Assembly (NCBI GenBank): GCA_022605955.1
Contig: JAKCOZ010000022.1
Span: forward strand, 5,146,001 to 5,210,000
Length of the DNA stretch: 64,000 nucleotides
Reading direction: 5' to 3'
From: Rallus limicola
Lineage: Eukaryota > Chordata > Aves > Gruiformes > Rallidae
Shown here: in pieces, positions 1-14,100 of the stretch
Numbering within the stretch: the stretch's first letter is position 1
How the letters are laid out: each line of letters starts with the position of its first letter
Translations under genes and position numbers: made by a program
The notes under the pieces: generated by a model
The model's input: only the letters and a program-made list of their open reading frames with translations
Databases searched by the model: none
What the model was told of the DNA's origin: nothing

Positions 1-1889
1 GTAAAACCTATTTCTGAAATGATATTTTGTATTTTTTTCCTGCAATTTCTTATTTTCTGTGGTCTTTCTTGATACTAATTGCTGTACTCCCTTTTTCATT
101 AATTGTTCCTCTCCTTCCCCCAACTTCTCCTGTTATCCCCTATTCCACTCTTTCACTGCTCAACAGGAGAAGTAAACCTGGAATACTGTCAGAAATCATC
201 TTGTTATTTCAAAAAGGGACACATGAGCCTTAGGAAATCATTGTCCTAAAACTGAAATAAGAGATACACCACATTGAGGATGTAGCTATTCACGTTCCTT
301 AGTGCTTGTATGAAATATGTAAACAATTAGAATAAACCCATGTAGCCCTGGTGTCCTGGTCAAATTTACTACTTAGTGCTGGTTGTTATAAATTCAGAGG
401 TATCTGTTCAAGCAGCACATAACTTCCCCTTCCCTTTTTCTGATCAGATTTGTCTCTTAGTATTCCACCACTAATCTCCTCACTGGTGCTTCCAAGAGAT
501 TCCTTCCCAATTAGGAGATGGTTTCTGTGTTTAATTTTACACTTTGTGCCAAAATTGATGATTCAACAACTTTTTTTTGTGAATGCCTTTTATCTCCTTA
601 GCAGTGCTGCTTTCCAGAGCACTGTGGTTATCTCCTCTATCATTTGTCCTTGTAGAACCCATGTCAGAGCAGCCACCAACTTGGAGAATATGCATGTCTT
701 TCTCCAGCCTAAGAATACTTAAGAGTTAAAGATCAGATAGTATATTATCCTTTTTTTTTTTCCTTTTTCCTCTGCTGAAATGCATAGGTAAATTGATTCA
801 TATTTTTAGCTGGTTTATTGTATTGTCCTTTTCCAGTCTCCAGAGCCTTTTTATTTCTCTACAGTAAATATGAAGGAGGACAGGGTTCACATCTACACAG
901 AGTATGTTCTAACATTTTTTTTAATCTCCCCCCATGTAAAAGGAAACAGATACATATAGTAAAGATTTAAACCCTATAGTTCATGGCTACATCTTCAATT
1001 GAAACTAAAAAACTAGGACAATTCAAGTATTAATTAGGTGCATTCAAAAATCCATGGCTAAATCACTAGACTAAAAATTAGATACAAAGGGAAATAAGCA
1101 TTTATGTTTGGGGAAATGAGCCAACCCTTAAATAATGGGGTTAGGAAGAAATGTTCCTGTTGTGCAGGTAGTGGCACAGTAGTTGCCTGTATTGTTATTC
1201 ATTCACCTGCTTGTGAATATTTGGTATCAGTCAGGAGTAAGCAGGGGTGTGCTGCTGGTGTTTTGTGTGGAATACAACTTATTGATATGTATGCAAGGCA
1301 GAGATGGGATCAAAGGATGTGAATATCCTGAGGAATACATAGTAATTTTAAGCCTTTTCTGTTACAAAAGAAGTTATTTAAAGCAGTGGGCAGTTCCCCC
1401 ATGGCAGTGCTTCCATGCTATACCAGATCTGTAATACCACTGTCAAAATAAAGTATAATAACAAGAAAATTCTTCTTCAGGCTTTTACTGTTGATGCTTT
1501 TAATAGATGAGTGGTGATTGCATTGAGAGCGTTCCTCAGAACAGTTTTTGGAAGACAAAATGCTAAACCACTAAATCTGCAACATCTGGTTATTCAAAGC
1601 TAGAGACATTACATAGAAGGCTGTGCACTTCATTTCTGTGCATTCCTGTCCCATGGAAGTTTGTGTGATGCTGAGAAGAGTGCTTGCATGCCTTATTATG
1701 TGCTTACTGAACACATGTCAAGAAAATTTCTTCATGCCTGTAATCATTACTGAGTGGAAATGGCCTATGGGGCGACTGCTGGAGCGTTTAAAAGAACAGC
1801 TGGAATCATAAGATGTGTAAGCCCATGATATGTTGGATGGTCTTTGTGCTTTCAGGAAAAGCCTCAAGTTATTCCTGTTCTTTTCTCAG
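1..1889 (+). other. DNAAF5: DNAAF5 intron (part) at the window's left edge
   Basis: No open frame here has splice sites and family resemblance. I see only AT-rich intronic sequence with short pyrimidine tracts. It ends in the acceptor TTTTCTCAG at 1889. Confidence 0.7.
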
Positions 1890-2102
1890 TGTGTGAAGGC
1901 AGCAGAATTGATTGGAACCTTTGTCAGCCCTAAGGTGTCATTGAGATTAATCACATCAGCCTTGGAGAAGACATCCAAGCCGTCCTGCATAATGGTTTTA
2001 ACTGCAGTGATTCGAGGTAGCCCAAAAGAGATCTTACAGCCCCACTTGGCTGATCTTGGCAACACCCTGTCACAAGCTGGAGTTTGTCAACGATCTGAAG
2101 AG
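1890..2102 (+). CDS. DNAAF5: DNAAF5 window exon 1
   Basis: 213 nt, phase 0 at both ends, encoding 71 residues from [11 protein letters not shown] to GVCQRSEE. The acceptor is TTCTCAG and the donor GAG|GTAACT. The content is alternating amphipathic helices as in a HEAT repeat. Confidence 0.92.
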
Positions 2103-5100
2103 GTAACTGGAAAATACACCCACACACTAGAGTTGTAGGCTGATGGTTCTCCAACTTATTGTTTCCCTTGTTCTCCCTAAATGCTCCCACTCCTATCCCT
2201 CCCTCGCACACCTACCCCACCCTATCTCAGGACATAGTTGTGGATATGTCTGAGACAGAACAGGAGCTTCCCTGTCCTCCCTGGGCCATGTTGTGGTCTC
2301 CTGGCCAAACCTGTTGTTCCCATAAGTTTGGTTAGCAGTCCATCCTCTCAGCAGATGTGGGCTCACATTTGAGAGCTGTTGTAAAAGGCTTCAGATAGTG
2401 GGAGGAAAATGAAAAGGTATGATGGGGAGAGAAGCAGCTGTTCAGTATGTACTACACCAGTAGAGGACTACCTTGGCTGATCCAGAGGCAGAATTTGGCC
2501 CATTTTTGCAACGCCTTGCGTCCACAATCCATTCAAGATCATGTACTTCTGCACTCATTGGGAAAAATGCTCGAAGATTTTTCACAGTCCCTTGTAACTG
2601 GCATGTCAGGTTTCACAAGAAAGATTCCCTCTTAATATCCTCTCATTTTTGTTTTGTATTGTTATTGTTTTCCATTTGAAAAGGAAGATACCATTCTTAT
2701 GTGTATGTTTAGGAGCACGTTTTGTAAACTGTTGGGCCAGGGCGCTGATCTTTAAGTGTGAGAATCTAGGAGGAAAACCTTGATAAATTAGAAATTTACT
2801 CCCAAGTGTGCCTTGAATTAATGACTGAGCCTGAAGACCATATGCATTTTAAGCTTGAATATTCATCAGGTGCCACATAAGGAAAGGAGAGATCATCTTC
2901 AATATAGAATGGAGATTTTTAACTTGCGGGTTTTGTTTGAGGGGTTTTTTCCTTCCAATTGCTTGGATGTGGAAATGGGTCTGTTAGAGATACACAAGAA
3001 GAATCCCTGCAATTTCCCCCACAAATGATGTCCAGCTTTCATTTTACCAAAACTTTGTTGGGCCTCTACTCTTAAGGTGACCAAAACAGGGCCAGCGCTC
3101 TGCCTTCAGAAAACTCTGACTTCATGTCAGACGCAGACTTCCCTTGAAAAGAGGTAGTCATGTGTGTAGACAGCACCTAGCATAATTGGTTTTTTGAGCC
3201 AATATAAGATATGTTTGAAGTTCTTCCCTCATTAGGTTTCTTTCCTAATGAAGTATGTACTAGTGATGCAGGGGAATTAACCTTAATCTCCATGAAGCCC
3301 GGAATGATTAGGATCTGGGAGCCCTATCACCTGATTGTTGAAGTAACAGTTCCCTTTAGACTAAGAAAATAGAATTCCTCTAGTTTAGACAGCAAATGCC
3401 ACGTAGATGCTGTCTAACTAAGGCTTGATCATGGCCATGAGATTAATAACACTTAGAGCTAGCCTATTCCTAGACTTGGTTTATTTTTTGGAAGTAAATT
3501 TGTAACTCTGTCATCTTCTGTTCATTGACTGCAATCTGAGAGCTTCATGGAATACCTGATGCACTCCACCAAAGAAGCTACTGGAAGTTAACTGACAACA
3601 ATATTGATTTTATCTGGTATCAGTTGGAGCAAGATAATGTGATTATATTGCATCAAATGAGATAAATTGGCTGAGATAAAAGCAGACACTCGGGTTTTCT
3701 TGGTTTATTTATTTAGCCATTATTGTTCCATTTAAAATAGCCAAACATGGGATAATCTTGGAAAGAGTTGTAACAAAAGTGTTACTAATTAACAAATTGC
3801 ACTTCAGAGTGAGAAAGTACTATCAGTAAAGCATTCCAAAAGACTTGGATGTTTTTATTCACAGTGGAACAATTGTGTGATTAAGAGCAGGGTAATTTAT
3901 TTTGTTAACAGGACAAGGTAAATGCAAACAAATGGTGTGGGAGGCAGATTACATTATGTTTTGTACAAAGTAAAATCTAGGTAATTAAAAGAACTAACAT
4001 GAAATTATCAATATAATAAAGTCTGAGCACTGTATAAATACCAATTATTGTAATTTCCTATATCTCTCCCTAAAAGAATGCTCTATTTTCTAACACAGCA
4101 TAATAAATTTATGCTTTTGTTTCAAAAATAGGTCTTTTATATGGAGCAGTTGCTTTCTTGTGTACAAGCATTGATTGAAGTATGCCAGGAAGACTGCAGA
4201 GAAATCAGCTTGCAGCTAATGAAAGTTCTGGTGACAGTAATGGCAGTGCCATCTTCTCAGCACCTTAAAGAAAAGGTAAACTTGGGCTGCTTTCATATTT
4301 TGTTGCATTTCTGATTTTTTTACTATTGATAAGACACTGTCTACACAGAGCCTTAATAACCTTGCTGTTAGGTTTAAACCACAGAAATCCTGAACTAAAA
4401 GACCATCCACAGAGTGGATGAAGTTATTTGGTGTTGCATGACCTTGGCTGTACCCTCTGTCTGTCTCCTCATCTTTATCCATAGCTGAAATTACTTGGAG
4501 TTTAGTCTGTTTAAAACAAATAAAAGCAACTCCTCCAGAAGAATAAATCATGAAGTTCTTGTAAGTGCTAAGAACTTGTACAATACTACCAGTTTTGTTT
4601 GGGGATTGCTTATTTTTCATCTCTCTGTATGTGTGCAGCAATGTGTTTCAAAAATTATGTAGAAATACAATAGTTAATTATTTAGATATATGTGTAGGAT
4701 ACTTGGATTCTCTGTTTAGTCATAAAACTGTTCTGCAAAGACTGAGCCTGATGGGACTGTGGTGGTGGTTAGCTGGTGTTTAGAAGTCACTGTGAAGTCT
4801 AGAAGATGTGTGAATGTTGTCATTTGTCAGTCAAAATATTGATATTTCTGCTTTGACAGATCACAGTTCATAGTTACTTGGTGCTATATCTATTTCCAGA
4901 CAGCAGTTTGAAGGTCTCAGTTCAATGCTGAATCCTGCAGATCCACAGGGCTGTGATTAAGATGAGCAGCAACAGAGACTACGGTCATCTCGGTCGTTTC
5001 TTTAAAGGAACTGGAAGACAGGGTAGTGCTAGGGTTAGAGTGGGACTAAAGTTGAGGTTAGTTAGTTGAAGTCTAGGGCAACAGTGGTGCTGAAGAGCCT

Positions 5101-8100
5101 AAAGTGCTGTTGCTTCTTGCAAACACCATAAAATTTGAATGTACACTGGTGTTTCTAAGGCAAGTATTAGCTCCTTCATAAGTGAGACCTATAGAAACCT
5201 GATTAATGCCTGAATTTGGCTGACATAATGGGAAAGGATATTACTCAGGTAAGACACTTTGGAGTTGGTCTTATTGCTACATCTTACAAGGCTCTTCAGT
5301 GGCCGTGGGCTGTACCAGTGGGCAGTAATGGCTTCACTTGGGTGGAGCTGAAAGAAGGCAGGTTTAGATTAGATTAGAAATTCTTTACTGTGAGGGTAGT
5401 AAGACACTGAAACAGGCTGCCCAGAGAGGCTGTGGAAGCCCTATCCCTGGAAGCATTTAAGGCCAGGTTGGATGGGTCTTTGGACAACCTGGGCTAGTGG
5501 TGGGTGTCCCTGCCCACAGCAGGGGGTTGGAACTAGATGATCTTTGAGGTCCCTTCCAACCCAAAGCATTCTGTGATTCTATGAAATTAATCACATGGCT
5601 TAGGTAAAAGTTTTGGGTCCAGAAGTGTTCCAAGAGTTTATGCTTCATGTTGGATTCTGCAAAGCCTTAGGCATGCTGTTGGTGCAGGTTGGACTGTTGA
5701 TGCTTATTTTTTCAGTGGATTTAAGTCACTGGATTATTGATAGTGTTAGGTTGTACACAGGAGCACACAAGTGGCCAGGAAAAACCTCAAATTTATTTTC
5801 TGTCTGTTAAAGCACAATTCACCTATAGATCAAGAGCACTGCTAGCCTTAAAAAAGTGATAGTTTCATAATCTTCTTTTTTCCTTTAGACAAAGATCAGA
5901 TTGATTTTTCAGTATTTAACCTTTTTACCTCCCCACCAGAATCAAAATTTTAAATGTTGCAGGAATGCTTTAAAATGAAGGACAGCTGCAGTTGCCCTCA
6001 TAATAGATGAGCTTTTTTGGCTAAACATTATCTCACCCTCTTATTCCTCTCTTCTTTCTTCCCCGAGCTAAATATCAAATAAATCAGCAAGACACCTTCA
6101 AGTAGTACAGTTGTGACCTATCAAACTGTCTTTTTTCAAACGTGCCTTAAATGCAATGGCTATTCTCCATCCTTTTCCCTTGCTCCCAGGCATAGTATTC
6201 CAAAAGCCTGTGTAGCATCAGGATTTATGGCCCCAAGGCTGACAGGCTGCCTCTGAGGAGGCTTATGCTTAAAGAACTATTCTGAAAGAAGTAAAATAGA
6301 ACTAAGCTTGCAACCAACCTTGAAAAGCCTTTGCAGGTCAAAGAGGTATGACATATAGAGCCAGTGTGATGGGGGGGGGCGTTGGCTGGTTGGTTTGGTG
6401 TTGGTTTATTCTTTGTTTTGGTTGGGTTTGTTTAACAGTCTAAGTAAGCCTTGGACAGAAGGATCTGGTACATTTTGCAGTATCTTGTCTGTTTAGCCCT
6501 GCAGTGATCTATGAAGTCAGCAATGGGCCATTTAAAACCTTTAAAAAAATCCCATCATACTCCTACAAAGAAAGCATTCATGGAGATAATGCCTGATCTT
6601 CATTTAATCTCCCAAGATTATTTAAGGTTTAAGATATTCCTGCAGTTACAGATGATTCTTAAAGTTGACAGTACTTTGGATGAGAATCCTTTTTCTCATT
6701 AGCCTTCCTTTCAGCTAGGCAGAGAGCAAATCTGGCCACAAGATTACATAATTGTGATATTTCAATTTTTCACACAGACAAATACAGCTTGGGTTTTATG
6801 TTTTTTTCCCAAGTTACTGATTATTCTGGAATTTCAGGGTGAGCTGTACAACTTGCAGAAGGTGAGAAGTCCCATGTAAATTAGCTTAAGACCAGAAGAA
6901 ACAAATGTATTGCTTCTACTCTTAGAAGTAAGAATTTCTTGTGTGGAAAAGTTGTTTGTACTTAGAATCATAAACATGAATTATTTAAAAATTCACATTA
7001 TAGAATTTAAATTCAGCCTCTAATATAAGGGGGCAGAAGATCACAGAGATTTTAGAGACTGCAAGTGATGTGACCCAATTAGGAGTGTCCCTGCTAATCC
7101 TCCTTGCTTGATTTTTGTTCCTTTGGCTTTGGGTTCATCAGTGTTTCTGGTTGCTCAAGGCTAAGGAAAAAGATCAGGACCACCAGCCGAGCACTCGGGT
7201 AGGGTTTACAGCCCCACACAGACTGAACCCCTATCAGTTGTCAGTCTGTTAAGCACATATTGAGCTTCTCAGCGATTTAACTGGTGACCTAAAGATAAGA
7301 TTTTGTTTCATGACCAGTGCCCTGTGCTATCTCAGCTCTTGTTTCAGCACGTTGGTTACTAATATGAAAATAATGTATCATTAAACTTTCACATGTAGGA
7401 AAGAAACTCACCCTCTTGGTGTTTTTGGGTTGTTTTTTTTTATTTGAGACACTTCTTATTAAGAAGATATGCATAAGTTTATTAGTACAATTAATTTATT
7501 ATTTTTTTTAATTGCATTATAGAAAATACTTGAAGAATTCAAATCACCTTACTATCTTTTGTTCAGTGGAAAAAAAACATCTTGCAGGTTGTTGTAGGAA
7601 CTGTCACTAGGAATAACAGTTACTGTCTCATAAAATTTTCCAATTAATTTACAGATAAATTAATATTTTACATATAAGTTATTCTGAGTTAGTTTGGCTG
7701 GCTGGCTGAATGCTTCCAGAAAGGAGAAATCAGTTGTGCTTGAGGCAGGCAAACCTGCTTTATGAGTAACCTCTGTCCTTGGGAAATCCTGGTTGTGTTT
7801 TGGGTTTGTTTTTTTTTTTTTGGTTTGTTGGTTTTTTTCCTGGAAATCTTGTTTATGTTCTCCACGTCTGGTACTTCCACAATGCCTTCTCTGCCTGGCA
7901 GGTGATCAGTCTGTAAAATTCTAAAGGTCCTGAACATCTTTCAGCTACATTACGCGGTTGAGTTCAGCTTAGAAACATGACTACAGTCTGTTGTTCTACT
8001 GAGCCACTTAGTCAGATGATGTCACTCACAGCGCTACACTACATCATTCCCTGCTAGACCTGGCCATGCTGGTCACATATGTTATTTCTCAGGAGACTTT

Positions 8101-11100
8101 CTGATGGTCTCTTGCTCCCTATTCTCAACTTTTTGTCCACTGAAATCAGGACAGCGATAGATGTTGCTTTCAGCATGCTTTTAATCCCTTAACCAGGTTT
8201 CATACCTCTGGTAGGAGCCCTCAGGGAGCATAAAAGCAAATTTCTATTTGCTTCAAAACTCTTCTGCTACAAGTGAGGAGGAAAATCAGTTTGCTTTCTG
8301 GCCAAGCATGGTCATGCTTGGGACTCGTTTAATAGTTCTTCTTGCATCTCTACGTGTTTTATTTGCCTGTCTCATAGAAGAGCCTCAGTATAAATGTGAA
8401 GCAGATATTTCATATGTAACAGTGAATTTTGGTACTTCTGAGCAATACAAGTGGAGAATTTTCAAATGAACCTGCCCAGCTGCAGTAGGGAGAGCACCCT
8501 GGATAATTAAGGTGGGGGGAGTGCTTCTCTGACTTGCAGTAGCAAGAGGTTTTGAATGCTGCTAGATGAGATTGTGAGACATTCCCCTTACAATAAATAC
8601 TTTAAAGCATTCTTAAATTAAGGAGAAAAATCACTACATGTTTAACACTAGTAAGAGCATTTTTTTTATGATGTGGGTAGATTTTTCTCATGCATTAGAG
8701 ATCCTTTCATTTTGCTGTTACATCACTGTGTTCCTTATGACTTAGCTTTTCAAATCAGACCCAATATTTTGCTTTTAGTTAGGGTTAGTGAATGTAGTAC
8801 AGGCAGGCATTACATAGCAGTCTTGATTGTCCAAGTAGAAACTATGAAAATCTCCTTGTGACCCTTCTGTTCTTACATACATAATGAAGAGATTTAAAGG
8901 TTTAATTGATGGGTTGGGTTTTTTAACCGTTTTTTTCAGTTAAGTTAAAAGAATCCTGTCTCTGTTTTAACAGGTAGAGGAAACAATGTCTTCGTTAGCT
9001 GAAGTGCAGCAGTTGGATGGTTTTCTTTACCTCTACAAACAGCACATGACTCAGCTGATGGAGTGGGTTTCAGTATCGTGTGATGGTTGGACATGCTATT
9101 CTCCAGAAATACTGCAGCTAGATGTCATTGCAACTCATTCAGGTATGAGTTACTAGTTCTAAAGGGTAATAATCTCCATAACTGCAGGCACATTGCATTT
9201 CATAATGAATAGTGTCATATTCAGAGACTTCACAACAGAAAATGTTGAAGCTGCTCAAATTCCAAAAGACTCCCTTGGCTGCAAGGAACATGCTAAAAGC
9301 ACTGAGGTAGCAGTACACTTTCAAGTAGAGGATTATGGGGAGACAAACTCATGTAGTTTCTATATCCAAAACTTTATCTATTTTTCTATCTATTCACTAG
9401 TTCTATAAACGACACAGTGTTTCTGTACCAACATTTCCCCCTGTATGTGCTTCAACACATTGCTGTGTATAGATTAGTGAAAAACTTTGGCATAGGTTTT
9501 GCCTAACTTTGGATCTGCTCAGTGACTGTTTCTCTGCTGCAGCTATCCAGGTTACATCTACAGGTAAGGGATGCAGAGACAGACAGCTCTTTTCACCTCA
9601 ACACCTATTTTTAAGATGATTAAAATGGAAAGTCTTGTTTGTTTAGTTTAGTTTCTTTTTTGTCTGTTAAAACAGGGATATAGACAGCTACTTCAGCTAC
9701 AGGGGAAGTAGTGTTGTTGCTACAGCAGATAGTTAAAAGTGGGCAGGTATGCTTTAAGGGACTATAACTTCTACATTTAATCCTTGAACCTCAAAAAAAC
9801 CCCTCAACAAACTGGTGTCAAGCATTCACTTGCTTGTTTGTGCAGCAACCAGCATAATTACCCTTCCTTTTTTCATTTGTGGAAAGAACAAAAAGGGATT
9901 TTTCAGTGCAAGATATGAGAGGCCAACTCTTCTGTATATTTGTGCTTCGATTTCCATGACTGAGGGACTTGTAGACAGTTGTCTCTGTTTTCCTTAATGC
10001 TAAATAAATCATCAACTGTCTGGGCAAATATTTTGGCTTGCCCCCAGCCCTGGTAATACGCTATTGTCTGTGCTGTCTGTCTGACAGCTTCTAGAGGTTT
10101 TTAGTTGGGTTTTTTCTCCTTTCTTCTCATTCCCACACATAATGTTGTTTTTAATCAGTTTAATCTGGTTTACTCATTTCAGATTTCTTCGTTTTTCCTG
10201 TTTCTCAGGAATGTGTGCTTAAGCTGGAATCAGCAATGTGATTTTGTTTGCTTTCCATCTGTTGAGTTTGCTGTTACTGGTTTGATACAATAGTAGTAGC
10301 TTTTTTTTTAAGTCACAGAACTCACATGAAGCAATGTATTTTGAAGAAATGCTGCAAAAATAAAGACCTATTTGTTGGCACAGCAATTTAGCAAACTGCA
10401 GCTTTACCACCCTGTATTGCTTCAGTCTAGACAGCGAAGATTTGGGGAGGGAGGGGGGTGTTATTATTTTAAACATTAGATTTCCAGCTGTTATTAAATG
10501 CTGTTGAACTTGTTTTGGAATCTTGAGTGCTTCAGTCTGTCCATTACATGTGTGAAGAATATTCTTGTCATCAGAAATGCCAGCGTTGTGTCTCCTTCTG
10601 GGAGGATTTTCTGAGTGGCTGGAGTTGAATGGAATGTGCATCACAAGGATGCAAAGCTGAAGGACTTCCTACAGGGAAGTACTTCAACGTGAACTTAGAG
10701 CAGAAAGAGCATTTTACAGCAGGAAGCTTGCAGGGTAAAGCATGAAGTCAGTAGGTTTTCTTCCTCTTTAAAACCACACAGATGTTAATCATTATCAAGG
10801 AGAAAGGTGCAGACTTCCTTCTGTCTGGGGAAGAGGATTTCTTCCAGTGTTGGGATAACAGTTCAGGAGGTTGTTTGCTGTTCAGTGGTGAAACAGCATT
10901 CATCTTTGGATGGGAAAATGGTAACAAGCTAGAGAATGAGTTTGGAAAATATTTTTATTTGAAATAATCAAAAATAGGATGAATTTTAGAAGCTCTCTTG
11001 TAAAATTAAATTAAACATTATGTAAACATGGAGAAAGAATACTGCTGCAAGAATTTGATTAACCAAGTTCTAAGGTTGACCTTTCAACTGTCCCCTTTCC

Positions 11101-14100
11101 TGTGCCCCCAGGACTCCCAAACAGCTTTTCCTTGCCCGGTGCACATGTTAGAGCTTGAAAGAAGCAAAAAGCAAAATGCTGCTGTTCAGAGCAGTGTCCT
11201 GATCATGCCAGATTCACTATGATTCCTCATTAAGTTCAATAAACCCCAAGCTTTGTGCATAGCCCCAAGCTTTTAGAGCTGCACAGTGAACTGCATTAAT
11301 CCCCCCTAAATTCATTAGCCCACCCAAAATGTTGTCTTCTGACGCTGGTCCCAGCAATTAGCAGACATCATTGATGTGTTTGCACTATGAAATGCCATGC
11401 ACAACAGCAGTGCCATGCTGGCTAAAGGAGAGGTGGGGTAAACCAGTCTTGAGGGAGCTGACACTGGTACCTTCAGAGAGTTAGCTCTGAGATTTGTACA
11501 TCGCCTAAGGGGACGTGACATGGATACTTCAACAGCTGCTGTGCAAGAGTGGGAAGCTAAGCGCTGCTTTAATACCAGGCATATTACAAATTGTAATGCA
11601 CCCACATAATAAACATCTAAATAGAACTTATTAGAGCTCTGAAATAAGTTTTTATGTCTTTGTTTTCTAGGTCCTGTCATAGGTGAAGCTCTAAGTAACT
11701 TTATTCTTATTCTTAAGACGTGTCTTCAGCCAAACAAAGATCCCCAGATGCGGTTGAAACTTTTCACTGTTTTATCGCAGTTGCTGCAGAAAGCCAGTGA
11801 GACCATCAATTCTCAAGGGTAAGCTGAGTTCTCATTTCACACAGCTATTTCAGTACTGCAGCAGCATTAAAAAATAACCAGGGTAGTTAATTAACCCTTA
11901 CAATTGTGTCACAGAATCACAGAATTGTAGGGGATGGAAGGGACCTCAAGAGATCATCGGGTCCAACCCCCTGCCAAAGCAGACATCCATCTTGGTTGGA
12001 AGAAGAATCCAACATGACTGAGGTAGATAAGGATAGGATAGGCTGAAAGAACTGGGGCTGTTCAGCCTTGAGAAAAGAAGGCTAAGAGGGGACCTTATTA
12101 GTGTTTATAAATATCTGAAGTGTGGGACACGGGGAAATGACCAGCCTCTTATCAGTGGTCTGTGGGGACAGGACAAGGGTGAATGGCCTCAAGTTGGAGC
12201 ACAGGAAGTTCTGCACCAATATGTGGAAGAACTTCTGTGAGGGTGACAGAGCCCTGGGACAGGCTGCCCAGGGCGGGGTGGAGTCTCCTTCTCTGGAGAT
12301 ATTCCAGATCCATCTGGATGCCGACCTGTGTGACCTGTCCTAGGGACCCTGCTTTGGCAGGGGGTTGGACCTGATGAGCTCTGGAGGTCCCTTCCAACCC
12401 CTGTGATTCTATGAGCCTGTGATAACTGCCAGATCCTGCTGTACTGATTCTGTTTCAAGGCGCTAGCGCAAATACTCTCATGAGTAACGTGGTTAACGTA
12501 ATGCTGATAGACTGTACCTTGCTGTTTGGACAGATTAGTTTTTCTTTGCAGTATAACAGGGTTTTATTTAAAACAGAAGCAGCTACTGAGCAGGTAGTAC
12601 AGATAGCACAAAGCTCTTCCAGGTTTTTTTTCTTAAGCTTTGCTGCTCAAAGGAAACTTGGAATGATGGTGAGTGTTAGTTACATCTTTTTCGGGCAACT
12701 TTTTGAACAGAAAATTAATAATTCTCAGAAATGCATTTAAAATAATAAACCTAAAGGGTTTTGACAAATTTAGATGTGTTTTGATGTCAGATTTGTTATT
12801 GCTGAATCATAAGTGCCACCTGCTGGGCAGGGAGTGAGGAGGGATCTCCCGCTCTCTCTCCCCAGTGCTCCCTTGGTCAAGGGCTCAGCAGCAGCCAGGT
12901 CTCACCTGTTTTCATCATGTAGAAGACAGACATCTCCAGGTTGGTGTTGGCACAGCAGGTAGCAATAGACTGGCAGGCTGGCTGTACTTCAGTCAAGATA
13001 CACTTGGGTGACAAGGTCTAACTGCAGTGGGCAAAGGGTAGTTACAGGAAAGAACTGGATCTGATAACATTTCATGTGAAATCGATACATGATTCCTGTG
13101 GAAGCTGTTATTGCTGGCTTATCCATTGCTGAGTGATTTTGGTTTGCTTTTGGGAGGGGTTTATAGTCTTCTATTAACATCTGTGCGTGTCTTCCTCCTG
13201 TGGCTTGGCTTATCACTGTAGAAGCCACTTACTCAACCCAGAAATGTACGGCTTTTTTCTAAAATTCAAGAACAGCTTCTTCCCCCTTCTGCCAAGCAGC
13301 AGGGTGGGATGTGCTGTTCCGCTCTCAGGTGGCCACACTCCAGGTCTGCAAGATGTTGGAATACTGGGACACAACTCAAGGTAGATTCAGCCTCTTGTCA
13401 GTCTGTTTTGCACACTGCCAGCTGCTTTTTTAAGGTGCAGTGAATACCCTGAGCCTTTGTTACGTAGTTACAGGCCAGGCACACATCTTTATTTTTAACT
13501 TCTGTGTAATATCTCTCTTTTAATTGATAATTGTTTGAGGTGGAATTAAATGGGTGTGAGGGAACACTGCCTGTTGCAATTCCTAGTGCTCATAACAACT
13601 TTTAGTATTCTAACAGCCCGTGTAGTGGAAGAGGAGGAAGAAACAACAGCAAAAATAATTGTGTAGTTGTGTGTTCATAGTGAAAACAAACTGGTATTGG
13701 GACTGGCACATAGAAAATCCTAGAGACCGAGTCTCATCCTTGAGGGAGACAAGTTTCTGAGCCAAGGGAAATCTGAAGTATTCTGTGCAGACTCCCTGAA
13801 GTTCAGGTCTCCTCGATAGCATTCATACTTCTCACGTTATAAATACCTTTCACTGGCCAGTCTCAAAGGGCCTTACAAATATTAGCGAATCCTCACAGCA
13901 TTCATAGGGGGTGTTACCTCCACTTCATGGACAGGGAAAATGAGGCACAGAGCAGGTAAGTACCAAGATAACGCAGTGAGTCATGGGCATTGTCTGAAGT
14001 GGGAGAAAGTCTACCTCCCCTTTCCATGACTGTGAGGTATTTGTTTAAATATTATCTAGAAAAATGAAGTTATGACAAGCTTATCACATCCATTGTAATC

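Noticed and set aside
4216..4641. 141-codon frame on the - strand
   Set aside because: It overlaps a DNAAF5 exon in antisense and intron sequence; no domain and no splice or promoter context.
10219..10644. 141-codon frame on the - strand
   Set aside because: Intron sequence of DNAAF5 with no similarity I recognise; consistent with chance.
12122..12458. Cluster of short frames on both strands
   Set aside because: All lie inside a CR1 tail, which is non-coding or a truncated 3' end.
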